A DNA stretch of 64,000 nt from Thermogutta terrifontis. GTDB lineage: Bacteria > Planctomycetota > Planctomycetia > Pirellulales > Thermoguttaceae. The notes under the pieces are model-generated. The model saw only the letters and a program-made list of their open reading frames with translations. It was not told the origin of the DNA and did not search any database. This document shows positions 34,862-43,726 of the stretch, piece after piece. Both the position numbers and the translations under genes were made by a program. The stretch covers positions 1,860,001-1,924,000 of the forward strand of contig NZ_CP018477.1 in the NCBI RefSeq assembly GCF_002277955.1, in the 5' to 3' direction. Position 1 is the stretch's first letter; each line of letters begins with the position of its first letter.

Positions 34862-37800
34862 TCATTGCGACCGCGTGCTGTCGCTTCGTCTGATGGGAGG
34901 CGTTACCGCGGCCGTGGCTGCCAAAATGGCCAGAAGCAGGAGGCAGAGCCCTCCCAAAATACCACCTTTCCAAGGCGACTGATACGAAACCCGCACCTCA
35001 CGAGTTCCCGCGGGAACGGAGACCACAGTTCGTCCCCACGAGTCCGACCCAATTGGCAGGGAATGGCCGTCGGCTGTTGCCACCAATCCCTTCCGCCAAA
35101 GATAATTGAGCACGAGTCGTCCACCTTCCGGTTTATCCTCACAGTCCACCACAAGGACCGCACCACTCGGGCAACGAAATTTGGCTGGCCGCCGGCGCGG
35201 ATGTACATTGTGCACACGGTTCTTTTCCGTTGCGACCGCCCGAGTGAGCCGCGCAGATTGTGAGCAGACGGCAGCCTGCTCCAGCCCAGGCTCTTCCCAA
35301 AAGGCCGGGGGATCGGCATCTTCCACCGGGAACACGGCTACGAATTCATCGAAATATGCCGGTCGTTGGCTGCGGCACCACGCACGGATGCGGAAGTCGT
35401 CGAACAAACTTTGCGTTTCGGCCCAGCGGGCGTCCCAACTTGGGCTGCGAACCGGCTGAGCGGCCGTTCGATGAAGCACAACATACTGCACGCCGTATTT
35501 CTGAAACGTCTGCAAAGGCGCGGTGGTCAAACCGTCAAGTACGCGGCGGTACTCATTCGTCTGGCGGACGAATTCGCTGTAGCCGTCAAGGGACTCTACG
35601 CCGTAGACCATCGGAAAGTCCAGGCCCAATCCCCATACGAAGTTCTCGGCCGGGGAGCGGAACGGCGTTATGGGGGCGATTCGGGCTGCGCAGTCGCCTG
35701 GGGCCAAAAGCTCTGCCAGTCGCGGCGGAAGAGGACGATAGTCTCTGTCGCCATACTGGTAAAAACACGTGTCGACAAGGAACACGTGCCACACAAGCAA
35801 GACAAGTGTCATGCCTATCGTGATCCACAGCGCTTGACGCTGTTCCGGCGAGGTGTTGCTGAGTGTGCAGGGTCTCTGGCCATTTCGCTCGATGAAAATG
35901 TGCTGCCAGAACTTCGCCCCTACCACAAGCGCTCCCAGGTGGAAGAAGGGAAGATACTTGAACGGGTGGTATGCCTGCCCGATGATCGGAAAACGCGACT
36001 GAAGCCACCATAACCCGCCGACATTCCCCAGGGCAAGTACCAAAGCGAGGACGGCGATCAACTGCCAAAACGATGCGAGGAAAGAAGCGGCCTTGCGGAC
36101 ATGAAGACCATACCAGGTGACACATCCCAGCCACAGGAGCGTGAATAGACCGCCGGCAAAATAAAACTGTCCGTGATGGGGATTAGTAGGATCGGCCCAA
36201 TTGCAGGGGCTCGGCGCCCGCGCTAGCGGATACGGAAGAACGAGACACAACAGGCCGTCGAAAATGCCTTCGTGAGGACCCGGGGGACGTTGCACCTGCG
36301 AAACCACAAGGAGTTGCGGAACGAGAAGCGGAGCCGCCACGGCGCTCGCGACGAGTGCGGCTGAGACCAATATCGCCCAGCGGCGAACAGACCACCGGCA
36401 CACCACACCCCGCACAAGAATCGCCGCACCCAGCAACTGGATTGTGTACAGCCACATTTGGGCATTTCCCGCATGATAGAAAAGTCCTGCAAGAACACCC
36501 GTGGCGAGAATCCATCTCCAGATTTGGAGTTTGGAATGGGCAAACGGCTCCTGAACGCTTTCCAGTTTGCGAAGTTGAAGGGCCAGCAATGGGACGAAGA
36601 GGAACACTGGGGACATGTAATACCAGGAACGACAAGCGATCAGGGCGTATCCACACAGGGACCAGCAGGCCGATGCACACATGCCAAGAGGGGGAATGAC
36701 CGCTTCCTGCCGCAACAGCCAGAAGAAAGCCCAGTATCCCAGGAAAAGGTGGGACCAGCAAAACACATCGACAAACCAGGTGGGATCCCCTAACACGTCC
36801 CGAGAAAAAAAGTACGCCAGATACGTGGGAGGATACGTGAGTGCAAAGGTTCCCAGTTCCGCCAGGGGCATGCCCAGAAACTGGTGAGTTGCCCACTGAG
36901 GAAATTGACCGACGGCCGCGATTTCGCACGCCCGGCTGATGACGGGGTAGAAGATGGCAAAGTTGTCGTCCTGAAGGAAATAGCGAGGGTCGCGCGTCTC
37001 AAGATACGTGGCAGCCAGCACGACCAGGAGAAACCCTCCTGCTCCCCATGGCAGGCCCCCGCGCACGGAATCAGATATTAGAGTGGCATTTTCGGCCAGA
37101 AAGCCCACGTCTGGCGTATTTCTGCCTTTCCTCACGTAAAGCCCACCCAGGGCTATGATCCCCCAAAGGACAAAGAACCACGTGCTCGGATGCTGCGCAA
37201 AGTTTGCGAAAATGTGGCGTATCAGGCCGAAGTCGCCGGGGTAATTCCAAAGACCGCTGAACCGCGGCAGGATGGAACGTGAGCAATCCGCCCCCCAGGG
37301 CAAGTTGCACGTGAAGAACTCCTGGTGAGCCGGTGGGTCGTGCCCGACAATCGGTTCGGCAACGTTGTTTCGCTCCCATGTGAGTTTATTTCCCGGAATT
37401 CGAAGTGACGTGCTCCCGCAAACAATGAGTACGCTCTCAATGTCTCGATGAGATCCCGCTAATACCTGTAAGCGGAGTGATCGGACCCAGGATCCCTTAA
37501 TCGTCCACTGCCACTCCTGCTCACTCATTGCTGGTGCGGTCCACCAGGCCGGGATGGTGGTTTTGTCCGGTACCCCTTTTAAGCTGACCGGTTCATTGGT
37601 AGACGGCAAAGAGCTTTCCAAACCATCGAGGGCAAAGTTTTGGAAAGCCTGTTGGCCGAACGCATTGGATGGACGAATTGCGTCTTGGTGATCTCGCGAA
37701 TGCCGGGGAAATTCGAGACACACCGGGATGACCGCGTTACTGCGGGTAATCTGGAAAAGTTCGATGATCCCGCGCTCGAGAGGTTTCCGGCAGGAGACCG

Positions 37801-37930
37801 TCACCAGAACGGGCAGACTCGCATCACCTTTTAACGCCTGGTAGGTATGGATCGCGAGGAGCCAGCAAAGGATGCCGAGCCCGAGTGCGACAAGTCGGAG
37901 CTGAATCGCACGTCTATCGCTGCTGAGCAT
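34862..37930 (-). CDS. YfhO-like polytopic membrane protein
   Basis: 1022 residues. One membrane segment stands at residues 11-27, then an extracytoplasmic ~200 residues. About ten hydrophobic segments follow between residues ~235 and ~690 (for example FFVLWGIIALGGLYV, GAGGFLLVVLAATYL, WILATGVLAGLFYHAG). A large soluble C-terminal part ends in RLVLNYLWRKGLVATADGHSLPI...VSVPAGTREVRVSYQSPW and a last membrane helix. That ending is the YfhO signature (pattern L-s..y..GW.a.vDG...pi...vpaG.h.V.f.Y.p). YfhO proteins are thought to be GT-C-like glycosyltransferases acting on lipid-linked sugars. ATG 37930. It is the largest membrane protein here and is monocistronic. Confidence 0.78.
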   Translation of the reverse strand: MLSSDRRAIQLRLVALGLGILCWLLAIHTYQALKGDASLPVLVTVSCRKPLERGIIELFQITRSNAVIPVCLEFPRHSRDHQDAIRPSNAFGQQAFQNFALDGLESSLPSTNEPVSLKGVPDKTTIPAWWTAPAMSEQEWQWTIKGSWVRSLRLQVLAGSHRDIESVLIVCGSTSLRIPGNKLTWERNNVAEPIVGHDPPAHQEFFTCNLPWGADCSRSILPRFSGLWNYPGDFGLIRHIFANFAQHPSTWFFVLWGIIALGGLYVRKGRNTPDVGFLAENATLISDSVRGGLPWGAGGFLLVVLAATYLETRDPRYFLQDDNFAIFYPVISRACEIAAVGQFPQWATHQFLGMPLAELGTFALTYPPTYLAYFFSRDVLGDPTWFVDVFCWSHLFLGYWAFFWLLRQEAVIPPLGMCASACWSLCGYALIACRSWYYMSPVFLFVPLLALQLRKLESVQEPFAHSKLQIWRWILATGVLAGLFYHAGNAQMWLYTIQLLGAAILVRGVVCRWSVRRWAILVSAALVASAVAAPLLVPQLLVVSQVQRPPGPHEGIFDGLLCLVLPYPLARAPSPCNWADPTNPHHGQFYFAGGLFTLLWLGCVTWYGLHVRKAASFLASFWQLIAVLALVLALGNVGGLWWLQSRFPIIGQAYHPFKYLPFFHLGALVVGAKFWQHIFIERNGQRPCTLSNTSPEQRQALWITIGMTLVLLVWHVFLVDTCFYQYGDRDYRPLPPRLAELLAPGDCAARIAPITPFRSPAENFVWGLGLDFPMVYGVESLDGYSEFVRQTNEYRRVLDGLTTAPLQTFQKYGVQYVVLHRTAAQPVRSPSWDARWAETQSLFDDFRIRAWCRSQRPAYFDEFVAVFPVEDADPPAFWEEPGLEQAAVCSQSARLTRAVATEKNRVHNVHPRRRPAKFRCPSGAVLVVDCEDKPEGGRLVLNYLWRKGLVATADGHSLPIGSDSWGRTVVSVPAGTREVRVSYQSPWKGGILGGLCLLLLAILAATAAVTPPIRRSDSTRSQ

Positions 37931-38392
37931 GGAAAGTCGGTTAACCGGCTACCAAACGCTTCGTCCTTGGTGTCTCGTCTGGGAACGATGACTCTCGAAG
38001 AACTCGTAAAATACATTCTCTGATTCTCCCCGCCGCAAAAAAGAAATGCCACAACGTCGGATGGGCAGAGCTTCATTCCTGCCGACCGATTTCGGGGGTG
38101 TTTTGTTAGTCCGACGTTCCTTAGGAAGTATTTCATTCCTATAACGGTGTCAGGGAGGGCAGAATTTGGCACTCCATTGTCGCCCTTGACAGTGAGGTAA
38201 TGGCAAAAAGTAACAAATTAGGTAAATTTTCTCTGGTGGAGCCCCTGCGATTTTGGGATTGCCCCGCTCGTCAGGCTGGATATATAATGATGCAGTAAAT
38301 TGCTCATATTAGTGACGATTTGAGTTGGGAATGAGCCAACGGCGAATTTGACACTAAATCTCATTTGCAGGTCAAGCAAGGATCCACGTGGT
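37931..38392. other. Divergent control region upstream of sulfite reductase
   Basis: About 460 bases between the YfhO-like gene (leftward) and the sulfite reductase gene (rightward). It is AT-richer than its surroundings. A candidate promoter is at 38259-38288. Nothing resembling a known riboswitch was recognised and no gene is visible. Confidence 0.45.
38259..38288 (+). promoter_or_regulatory. Candidate sigma-70-type promoter of the sulfite reductase gene
   Basis: TTGCCC (38259-38264) and TATAAT (38283-38288) are separated by 18 bases, about 100 bases before the ATG. The -10 is a consensus match and the -35 matches three or four of six. Position and orientation fit, but there is no independent support. 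Confidence 0.35.
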
Positions 38393-40153
38393 ATGAGTGA
38401 TTCTCCCCAGCAAAAGCCCGAGCGGAAACGGAGCGGTGTTGAGGAAGTCAAGGAAGCCAGTCAGTTTCTCTACCGCATACTGGCCGAGGAAGTTTTCAAC
38501 GATCAACCCGCATTCAGCGAGAAAGCAGTCCAGGTCCTCAAACACCATGGGACCTATCAGCAGGACGACCGCGACAGACGGCGGGAAGGGAAAACGTACA
38601 TCATGATGGTGCGCGTGAAGGTGCCGGGTGGTGTGCTTACCTGGCAACAATTGCTCGCGCAACTCGATCTGTGCGACGAGCTGGGCAACGCCACGGCGCG
38701 AATCACGGACCGCCAGGACCTGCAACTGCATGGGGTTTTGAAGCGGAATCTGCGGGAGGCGATCCAACGGATCAATGAGGTCCAGATGACCACGCTGGGC
38801 GCCTGCGGGGACGTGGTTCGGAACGTCATCTGCTGTCCCGCCCCCTTGCGACACGATGGGGTTCGCGAGGAACTCCAGGAGTTGGCACGGGCTGTGACCC
38901 GACACTTGCTGCCTCGAACCCCAGCGTACCACCAGATTTGGCTGACCGATCCCGAGACTCAGGAGAAACAACTTGTCGGCGGCCAGGCCGATCCGGAGGA
39001 AGTTGAGCCGATTTATGGTAAGACCTATCTTCCTCGCAAATTTAAGATAGCGTTGGGACTGCTGGATGATAACTGTGTCGATGTTTACGCGAATGACCTC
39101 GGCTTCGTGGCGATCGTGGAGGACGGCCGGATTGCCGGCTTCAACGTCTTGGCCGGGGGATCCCTTGGAGTAACCCCCAGTAACAAGAATACTTTTCCGG
39201 CCCTTGCCAAACCGGTGGGTTTCATCAGTAAGGACGAGGTTATTCCGATTGCCGAAGCAGTGGTGAAGATCTTCCGCGATTTCGGCGAGCGGGGAGACCG
39301 GAAGCGGGCACGCCTCAAGTACTTGATTGCCGACCGTGGCATCGATTGGTTCCGACAGACCCTGGAACAGTATTACGGTCGGTCCATCCGAGATCCGCTG
39401 CCGGTAAGTGTTCGCGGATTTGACGATCACATCGGGTGGCATGACCAGGGCGACGGCAAGTGGTTTTACGGATTGAATGTGGAGAATGGGCGGATTCTGG
39501 ATCGCGACGGCTTTCGATTGAAGAGTGCGATTCGCGAAATCTGCCAGAGATTCCAGCCAGGGATTCGGTTTACAGCCCATCAAAGCATTCTGTTTTGCGA
39601 CCTGCCGGAAAACGTTCGGCCGGAATTGGAAGGAATTCTCCGCGAACACGGCGTACCTTTGAGCGAAGAAATCTCGCAGGTCAGACGCTGGTCAATGGCC
39701 TGTGTGGCCCTTCCGACTTGTCCGCTGGCGGTCACCGAGAGCGAGCGCGTTCTGCCGGGGCTGATCGACCAACTCGAGGTTGAACTAGCGCGGCTAGGGC
39801 TAGAAAACGAGCGGTTCACCGTGCGGATGACCGGCTGCCCCAATGGATGCGCCCGGCCGTACAACGCCGATATCGGGTTGGTTGGACGAACGGTTAACAA
39901 ATATGCGATTTATTTAGGTGGGCGATTACTAGGCGATCGGCTCGGCGAGTTGTACCTGGACACCGTGCCGTTGGGGGAAATTATCCCTACCCTTAGGCCA
40001 GTACTGACGCTATTTGCCCAGCACCGGCAGAACGGCGAGACGCTGGGGGATTTCTGTCACCGAATAGGGATCCAGAAACTTCGCGAACTGTGCGCCGCAA
40101 ATGGCGGGCAAGGGGTCGCAATCGCCGAAGGAATGGAAAGCGAAACGTGCTGA
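38393..40153 (+). CDS. Sulfite reductase hemoprotein (siroheme, 4Fe-4S)
   Basis: 586 residues. It should reduce sulfite to sulfide with six electrons in the cytosol. The siroheme/4Fe-4S ligands are C437 and C443 in CVALPTC and C482 and C486 in GCPNGC. The surrounding TESERVLP and RMTGCPNGCARPYNADIGLVG match CysI/ferredoxin-sulfite reductases better than nitrite reductases. Two ferrodoxin-like repeats are seen (RITDRQDLQLHGV and RFTAHQSILF). ATG 38393 is supported by AAGGA about 12 bases upstream; a longer frame begins at 38348. No flavoprotein CysJ or sulfate-activation genes adjoin it, so the donor may be ferredoxin. Confidence 0.9.
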   Translation: MSDSPQQKPERKRSGVEEVKEASQFLYRILAEEVFNDQPAFSEKAVQVLKHHGTYQQDDRDRRREGKTYIMMVRVKVPGGVLTWQQLLAQLDLCDELGNATARITDRQDLQLHGVLKRNLREAIQRINEVQMTTLGACGDVVRNVICCPAPLRHDGVREELQELARAVTRHLLPRTPAYHQIWLTDPETQEKQLVGGQADPEEVEPIYGKTYLPRKFKIALGLLDDNCVDVYANDLGFVAIVEDGRIAGFNVLAGGSLGVTPSNKNTFPALAKPVGFISKDEVIPIAEAVVKIFRDFGERGDRKRARLKYLIADRGIDWFRQTLEQYYGRSIRDPLPVSVRGFDDHIGWHDQGDGKWFYGLNVENGRILDRDGFRLKSAIREICQRFQPGIRFTAHQSILFCDLPENVRPELEGILREHGVPLSEEISQVRRWSMACVALPTCPLAVTESERVLPGLIDQLEVELARLGLENERFTVRMTGCPNGCARPYNADIGLVGRTVNKYAIYLGGRLLGDRLGELYLDTVPLGEIIPTLRPVLTLFAQHRQNGETLGDFCHRIGIQKLRELCAANGGQGVAIAEGMESETC

Positions 40154-40162
40154 CATGTGGTT

Positions 40163-40190
40163 TCACGCGGAACAGACGGCAGCCGCGTGA
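40163..40190 (+). other. Stem-loop after the sulfite reductase gene
   Basis: TCACGCGG and CCGCGTGA form a perfect 8-bp stem with a 12-base loop, starting 9 bases after the stop codon. There is no T-run after it, so it is not a canonical intrinsic terminator. It may protect the mRNA end or help factor-dependent termination. Confidence 0.45.
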
Positions 40191-40262
40191 TCAGTGCTTT
40201 ATCGAATGGGTGTGCTCTGAAAAAGTCCCCGTCCACCCAGTCAATCGGCGAGGGGAATCACG

Positions 40263-40793
40263 CTAGATGCGTTGGCTGGGTGATGATCCCGCAGTTGATG
40301 GGGGATGGGCACGCACCTTTTCGTAGAGCAGATTGATGATCCCCTCGATGACCTCAGCCTGGTTGGTTTCCAGGAGAATGGCCAGCTTTCGCTCGAGGTC
40401 GCGTCGTCGGTTCGTTTTCTTGGCTACGGCGATGACCCCTTCCTCGGTGAGTGCGCCACCAGTGCCGAACCGGCTGTAAAGCTCTTCGAATTCAGCGGTT
40501 GTCCAATCCTGAAACAGCTCTGGATGGGCCTGGATGACGCGCTCCACAATGGGATTTGTTTGACGATCGAAACGGCGATAGAGAAGGCGCGTGGGGTCGA
40601 TAAACAGTTCGTCCACGGGGACCCCCAGCCCCTGTGCCAGTTGGCCGATCGTCCGAGGATGGGGCCGTTTGCTTCCCTCGAGAATTCCCCGGATTGTCCG
40701 TTTGTCCAATTTGGTGCGTTCCGCCACCTCATTGATGGTGAGCCCGAGCTGAGACATGAGGCGCCGCAGGTTGTCACCGAGTAGATTGTCCAT
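40263..40793 (-). CDS. XRE-family helix-turn-helix regulator
   Basis: 176 residues from ATG 40793, which has GGGAGGAG nine bases upstream. An N-terminal HTH of the Cro/CI type occupies about residues 5-65: LRRLMSQLGLTINEVAERTKLDKRTIRGILEGSKRPHPRTIGQLAQGLGVPVDEL. The C-terminal ~100 residues are charged and helical with no recognised ligand domain. It is predicted to be a DNA-binding repressor, perhaps controlling itself; ACCATGGT, a short palindrome, lies about 60 bases upstream (40854-40861). It is convergent with the sulfite reductase gene; a regulatory link is possible but unproven. Confidence 0.88.
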   Translation of the reverse strand: MDNLLGDNLRRLMSQLGLTINEVAERTKLDKRTIRGILEGSKRPHPRTIGQLAQGLGVPVDELFIDPTRLLYRRFDRQTNPIVERVIQAHPELFQDWTTAEFEELYSRFGTGGALTEEGVIAVAKKTNRRRDLERKLAILLETNQAEVIEGIINLLYEKVRAHPPSTAGSSPSQRI

Positions 40794-41135
40794 CTCTACA
40801 ACTCCTCCCACAGACGCTGCGCCCCGCCTGAATGTGCTGTAAGGATCTGCACTACCATGGTAATTCTTCTCACCTGCATGTCGCAACATACAGAAAAATG
40901 TGAACGCTTTGGTGCCACCTTGCTTTCAATGAGTGCGACGGCTTGGACACAGGCCAAAGTGTGTACCGAACGATGTCAACAATTTATACTCGATTAAAGA
41001 CGCAATTTTGACGTGGGTCCTCCCGGCCGCACGAGACAGGTCCGGCCAGTTCGCAAAAGGTCTGTTGAAAAGTATACGTTCTCCCACGCATCTTTCCTAG
41101 AATTATGACAATTTCCCCCGGAAAAATATAGGGCC
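40794..41135. other. Divergent region between XRE regulator and Zn-ribbon gene
   Basis: 342 bases, AT-richer than neighbours. It contains the 8-base palindrome ACCATGGT at 40854-40861, a possible operator of the XRE regulator. No gene or terminator is visible. Confidence 0.4.
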
Positions 41136-41690
41136 ATGAACAGACAGTACGAAATTGCTTGCGAGTGCGGACGGAAAGTCTCTGTTTCCGCGGGCCAGTC
41201 GGGAACCACCCTTGTCTGCCAGTGCGGCCGTCAGGTGACCGTGCCTTCTTGGGGGGAACTCTTACGACAGGAAACCCGGGTCGCAGTCGCTGGAACTAGC
41301 GAACAGGCCTCCTACAGTCCTCTGGCAGGCTGGGTCACCGGTTTTCGATGGCTGGGCCTGGGACTCATCTTGCTGGCCGTGCTGGGTATGCTCTATCTGT
41401 ATAGAACCATGCCCTCACTGCCCGATCTGCACAGGGTTCCCCCCGCGGTAGTCTATAATTATTTTCGCGTCCTCCGCACGGGAGTCGATGGGCCGATGCC
41501 GCGATTTGAGAGAGACTTTATCGAACACGAAAGAATCTGGCGGGGACTGTGGGACTTGGTGATCCTCGTGGCCATTGTGGGCGCGATCCTCGTGGCGGGA
41601 ATCACCGTTGCAGAATGGTGGGAACAGCGGCACCAGAAGAGGGTGGCCGAGGCCGAGGACGGGGATGAGGAAAAAACTCCCCCCGAGTAA
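41136..41690 (+). CDS. Zn-ribbon membrane protein of unknown function
   Basis: 184 residues. The first 35 residues form a small treble-clef-like ribbon with two CxC pairs (CECG and CQCG, 19 residues apart), a module common at the N-termini of planctomycete proteins. Two membrane segments follow: WLGLGLILLAVLGMLYLY (about 72-89) and LWDLVILVAIVGAILVAGIT (about 138-157). The tail is acidic. Both termini should be cytoplasmic. It is convergent with the histidine kinase gene, whose stop is only 27 bases away. No family is recognised. Confidence 0.75.
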   Translation: MNRQYEIACECGRKVSVSAGQSGTTLVCQCGRQVTVPSWGELLRQETRVAVAGTSEQASYSPLAGWVTGFRWLGLGLILLAVLGMLYLYRTMPSLPDLHRVPPAVVYNYFRVLRTGVDGPMPRFERDFIEHERIWRGLWDLVILVAIVGAILVAGITVAEWWEQRHQKRVAEAEDGDEEKTPPE

Positions 41691-41716
41691 TGCTCGATCG
41701 GGATTTCTGCCGCGGC

Positions 41717-43477
41717 TCATTTCGGCAGGTGGATGGTGAAGGTGCTTCCTCGGCCAACTTCGCTTGTGACCGTCACGTATCCTCCGTGCACCTGCGCCAC
41801 GTGTTTGACGATGGAGAGGCCCAGCCCTGTCCCGCCGAGTTCGCGGCTTCTCCCGGGGTCCACACAGTAAAAACGCTCGAAGATGCGGGGAAGGTGCCGG
41901 CTTTCAATGCCCCATCCCTCATCAATCACGGAAAAGAGAATCTCTTTATCTTGCATTTCTACCCGAACTGTGATCGTTTTTCCGGGATCGCTGTACTTGA
42001 TCGCATTGTCGATCAGATTGACAATCGCCATCTGGAACAGGCGGGGATTAACATCGAGGTCGGGATCTGTCACAATCTCCGCTTTCAAGGTCATGTTCTT
42101 TCTTTCCGCGGCAAGCTGGCACTGCTCAATTGCCCCTTGTATCAGGGCGCTGGCCTTAACCTGCTGGCGTTCAAGAGGCTGATCCGTTGCACTGTCCAGT
42201 CGTGTGAGCACCAGAAGATCGTCCACAATTCGTTCCAGTCGCTCGGTTTGTTCGAAGACGATCTGCGTGAAGTGTCGGGCTTGGTCCGGCTCTTCAATCG
42301 CACCGTCGAGCAATGTTTCGAGAAAACCTTTCATGGTGGTGAGTGGAGTTTTCAATTCGTGACTGACATTGGCGACGAAGTCTCGGCGCACCCGGTCAAG
42401 CACTTCGGTTCGCGTAACATCCCGAACGACCACCAGAAAGTGCACATCCCCGGTGTCATCAAAGCGAAGCGGCACGGCTCTTAGTTCGAGGTGTTGTTCA
42501 GGAAATTCGTGAGTAAGCCGAAGCGGTGGCGAAGCCTCGCCGGAAAGGACCCGTTGCCACCACGGTGGAAAGGCCGGGTGTCGAATTCGCTCGGAGAGGA
42601 TGAGTTGGCCGGGAGACAGATGGGGTGGGAAACGAAGGAGCTGAGCCGCCTGCTGGTTCCACTTCTGTCCCCTTCCCTCTCGATCCAGGATGAGGATTCC
42701 GTCGGCAAGATGTTCCAGAACGGCCTCCAACTCAGCCTGAATTTGGCGAAGCCTTTTACGCTCATTTTCACGCTGAACCGTGTAGTCCCGCCACTGTTGC
42801 GCCAGTTGCACAATTTCCTGCGGGTACCATCGTGGCACGGATGGCCCACGCTCCTTGACCAGCTTTTCGGGCGAGAGCCCAGCAAGGACTCTGTCGACCC
42901 AGAGGCCTACGACCAACCATCCCATAGCACCCAGGAGGCTCCCCCAACCGATACTTCGCAAGCCGCTCCAGAGAATCGTGCCCGACAGATTTGCCGAACT
43001 CAAAGGAATCTCTTGCTCGAGCCATAGCACGGCGGGCGCGGAAAGCGCGGTTACGGGAAAAGCCGCCACGCAGCGGAGATGGCCGCCCGACCGAACCTCC
43101 TGCCACCGAAACACCGGGCGTCCCGAGTTCCGGCACAGTTGGACCTCCGACGGCTCCGTGGCGGCACGGGTAATTCCCGGCGTTGTGGCTACCAGGACAC
43201 GTCCGCCTGCGTCGAAAATCGCAAGCTGGAGTTCCAAAGCGCCGGCCTTTTGACGCAAGACGTTGGTCAGGGCTTGGAGGTCCGTCATCTGTTTCGCCGT
43301 TTCGTCTGGAAGAATGGTCCGGGCAAGATAGTGCGCCCGCTCTTCGATCCACATGTTCACGAGCTGCTCATGGGTGGCCGGACTCGTGAGTAACCATATC
43401 AGGGCAATTGGAACAGTCGTGACAGCCCAAAAAGTGAGAAGCACGAAAGGTAACCTCAATCGAGACAGGCGAAACAT
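41717..43477 (-). CDS. PhoR-type sensor histidine kinase
   Basis: 586 residues. Membrane segments at residues 9-30 and 167-195 flank an extracytoplasmic sensor of ~135 residues. A PAS domain (about 248-357) precedes the HisKA box with phospho-acceptor His373 in NVSHELKTPLTTMKG. The ATPase has the N box NLIDNAIKYSD, DEGWGIE (G1) and GGTGLGLSIVKHV (G2). The arrangement, including PAS before HisKA, is that of PhoR, the phosphate-starvation kinase. It lies about 2.3 kb from the pst operon but is separated from it by two other genes. No response regulator gene is adjacent, which is unusual. ATG 43477 is preferred over TTG 43492. Confidence 0.88.
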   Translation of the reverse strand: MFRLSRLRLPFVLLTFWAVTTVPIALIWLLTSPATHEQLVNMWIEERAHYLARTILPDETAKQMTDLQALTNVLRQKAGALELQLAIFDAGGRVLVATTPGITRAATEPSEVQLCRNSGRPVFRWQEVRSGGHLRCVAAFPVTALSAPAVLWLEQEIPLSSANLSGTILWSGLRSIGWGSLLGAMGWLVVGLWVDRVLAGLSPEKLVKERGPSVPRWYPQEIVQLAQQWRDYTVQRENERKRLRQIQAELEAVLEHLADGILILDREGRGQKWNQQAAQLLRFPPHLSPGQLILSERIRHPAFPPWWQRVLSGEASPPLRLTHEFPEQHLELRAVPLRFDDTGDVHFLVVVRDVTRTEVLDRVRRDFVANVSHELKTPLTTMKGFLETLLDGAIEEPDQARHFTQIVFEQTERLERIVDDLLVLTRLDSATDQPLERQQVKASALIQGAIEQCQLAAERKNMTLKAEIVTDPDLDVNPRLFQMAIVNLIDNAIKYSDPGKTITVRVEMQDKEILFSVIDEGWGIESRHLPRIFERFYCVDPGRSRELGGTGLGLSIVKHVAQVHGGYVTVTSEVGRGSTFTIHLPK

Positions 43478-43726
43478 GACTGCGATTCCCAAAGTGCGAT
43501 GTCTGGATCAAAATGGTGGCTTAACCGATCTGACTGACGGAGCTTTATTCCAAGGTGAGCGCGTCGAGATCGGTAGTCTCAGCTTCTTATGTTCTCATTC
43601 CCCTGAAATTGATCTTGACTGTTTTCAAGCAATCAATCTACGCTACTTCCGATGGTGCGTCCAAGTTGACGGATGTTGGGACATCTGGAGAGACACCCAC
43701 GGACGGTGAGCGAAGAAGGAAATCAC

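Noticed and set aside
38372-39649. 425-codon minus-strand open frame
   Set aside because: Antisense to the sulfite reductase gene, which carries all cluster ligands.
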